The notes below the pieces were generated by a model. The model saw only the letters and a list, made by a program, of their open reading frames with translations. It did not search any database and had not been told where the DNA came from. This document shows, piece by piece, positions 62,744-64,000 of a stretch of 64,000 nucleotides of DNA. This DNA is from Pirellulaceae bacterium. Lineage in GTDB: Bacteria; Planctomycetota; Planctomycetia; Pirellulales; Pirellulaceae. The DNA is taken from NCBI GenBank assembly GCA_019636375.1, contig JAHBXS010000001.1, positions 558,001 through 622,000 of the forward strand, given 5' to 3'. Each line of letters begins with the position of its first letter. The stretch's first letter is position 1. Position numbers and translations under genes: made by a program.

Positions 62744-63853
62744 CTAGCGTTTGACATTATTGCCGGATGGCTGAGCGGTCTGCTGGACGCTACCGGAAGA
62801 CTTTTCCGTGGAGAAGTTCACTTCCGAGCTTTGCGGGTTTGCCATCAGGCCCGAGAAGTTCTGTTCACTGCCCCAAGCCTGAGCTGACGTGCTGGCAGGT
62901 TTCAGCATTGGTTGTGGGACATTCGTTGGTCTAAAGGCTTGTTGCAATGGAGCAGGTGCTAAGTTTCTCAGCGATGATCCGCCGTAGGTCTCGGTCACAT
63001 TGATCGGCGTTGGTTGCGGGTAGCCCACGGGTTTGGCTGGTGTCAAACGACGACCTTCAGAGACTCGGGTATCATCAGGGAGTGGACGAATCAGGGGCTG
63101 AACAACTTTTGCTCGCAAGACGATGCGACCATTAAAGTCATCAACAATCGAGCCGGCAACGTTGGAGTCGTCCTCTTGGGCAGTTTTCCAGGCATCGTCA
63201 TCATCTCCGTAAGCTCGCTCATTCCCAACGAGATAGTCTTGTGGGATCGTTTCTTCGAGAGCGGTTTGATTTTCGACGATTCCGTTCTCAGCAAGTTGTT
63301 CAACCACCGGAGGAGCAGATTTCTCGATCACTTCAACCTCGAATTCAATGGGCGCTTGGGGACTCGCCTTTTGAGCGACTTCAATAGCCGGTGGTGGCAC
63401 GGGTTCGATCCGAACAGGAGCTGCTTGAATCGTTTCCACTGGTGCTGGGGGCACGGTTTGAGCCAACGACTCGGCAGAGATTTCTTCAGGCACGGTATTG
63501 ATTTGTTGTTTGGCGACTCGCGAAGAGTCTTGTGACTCCGGCTGATTGAGAATACTTGGCTGGGCTTCGCTTGAGGCGATCATGGCCATTGGATTGCGGT
63601 GGCTATCGGCGTCGCTAAAACCGTTTTGGTCTCCTCCGCCGGCACCCGAATCGCATCCGTCGAAGTAAGTGGAGTTCTTGGCCACCGCTGGTCCTACGGA
63701 GCAGCAAGCTGGTTGACGGGGAATCCACTTTCCAGTGTGGCAGCAGTAGCGGTGAGTTGCCGTCCGGCCGCCGCAGCAACCGAGCGAAATAAGTAAAGCG
63801 GAAGCAATCGCAACGCAGGACATCGTTGTGTGCGAGAAGGTCTTTGTGGACAT
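62744..63853 (-). CDS. Exported Pro/Gln/Ala-rich protein, possible lipoprotein
   Basis: A 369-residue protein from ATG 63853, which has AAGGA eight bases upstream; a longer frame to 63976 is unlikely. The N-terminus is a signal with a Cys after a hydrophobic core (IASALLISLGCCGGR), a weak lipobox. The mature part has early Cys residues (YCCHTGKW, CCSVG), then a long Pro/Glu/Val-rich low-complexity spacer (VPPAPVETIQAAPVRIEPVPPP) and a Gln/Ser-rich tail. It resembles poorly characterised planctomycete envelope proteins. Function unknown. Confidence 0.75.
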   Translation of the reverse strand: MSTKTFSHTTMSCVAIASALLISLGCCGGRTATHRYCCHTGKWIPRQPACCSVGPAVAKNSTYFDGCDSGAGGGDQNGFSDADSHRNPMAMIASSEAQPSILNQPESQDSSRVAKQQINTVPEEISAESLAQTVPPAPVETIQAAPVRIEPVPPPAIEVAQKASPQAPIEFEVEVIEKSAPPVVEQLAENGIVENQTALEETIPQDYLVGNERAYGDDDDAWKTAQEDDSNVAGSIVDDFNGRIVLRAKVVQPLIRPLPDDTRVSEGRRLTPAKPVGYPQPTPINVTETYGGSSLRNLAPAPLQQAFRPTNVPQPMLKPASTSAQAWGSEQNFSGLMANPQSSEVNFSTEKSSGSVQQTAQPSGNNVKR

Positions 63854-64000
63854 CCAAATTTTCCTTGTAGATGATTCACGTGTTGGATTAGGTCTAATCG
63901 GACCAACCCCAACTTGTCTATCGTCAAGAAAAATAGGAGTCCTGTGATTTTTGGGCTTATGCGTTACTACAGACACAACTGTCGTTTACGGAACGCAAGG

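Noticed and set aside
1-64000. tRNA, rRNA or prophage/IS elements
   Set aside because: No cloverleaf, rRNA core, transposase or phage structural gene was recognised; the palindromic elements are short repeats only.

Overview
The window looks like chromosomal DNA of a planctomycete, most likely of the Pirellulales (Rhodopirellula/Blastopirellula-like). The evidence is families typical of that phylum: a DUF1501 protein with a Tat-like leader, a DUF1598 protein, a DUF1844 protein, YTV-like secreted repeats, a multiheme cytochrome fused to TPRs, a secretin-N-domain protein without a secretin pore, and a CitG-like/PTPS gene pair. GC content is near 50% and genes run on both strands in short operons. 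KdsB and a Wzc-type kinase point to a Gram-negative style envelope with LPS and exopolysaccharide. I saw no rRNA, tRNA, CRISPR array, prophage or insertion sequence, and no clear block of transferred DNA. It is mostly a housekeeping chromosome segment.

Layout. 1-5.7 kb: truncated tsaD, secretin-N-domain protein, rsmE and a small membrane operon. 6.3-8.3 kb: two tandem transglutaminase-like secreted proteins, the first without its catalytic residues. 8.5-16.2 kb: large secreted protein, octaheme cytochrome c-TPR protein and two unassigned proteins. 16.3-20.3 kb: an aldehyde dehydrogenase and a Wzc-like tyrosine kinase. 20.6-25.5 kb: mutS overlapping a DUF885 metallopeptidase. 25.7-31.6 kb (minus strand): fused FeS/NrfD membrane subunit, molybdopterin oxidoreductase, proC and an anti-sigma-like protein. 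31.9-35.3 kb: DUF1598 protein and AAA+ ATPase. 35.4-35.6 kb: repeat-rich gap. 35.7-41.3 kb: degenerate histidine phosphatase, rpe, rimO, pgsA, CPBP protease and an Hsp20 with a textbook sigma-54 promoter. 41.7-49 kb: DUF1501 with ALDH7-type dehydrogenase, RNase HII-like protein, kdsB, pyrG, DUF1844. 49.3-55.8 kb: DUF937/EF-hand protein, SLOG-fold protein with Gfo/Idh/MocA oxidoreductase, OleB-like hydrolase, CitG-like protein, PTPS and a TGS GTPase. 56-63.9 kb: secreted Cys/Tyr-rich proteins, an outer-membrane barrel candidate, enoyl-CoA hydratase with MFS transporter, and small membrane proteins.

The most interesting items are: an interspersed double-hairpin repeat with three copies and one compensatory base change; two probable pseudoenzymes (a transglutaminase paralogue and a histidine phosphatase); the sigma-54 promoter with a candidate activator site before hsp20; a two-gene molybdoenzyme whose catalytic subunit lacks a visible Tat leader; the CitG-like plus PTPS pair, which may serve tetrahydromethanopterin-type cofactor synthesis; and an unassigned protein (14.8-16.2 kb) with a possible DUF2971-like C-terminus. 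Catalytic residues, starts and hairpins were read directly from the sequence; family names are from memory and were not checked against a database.
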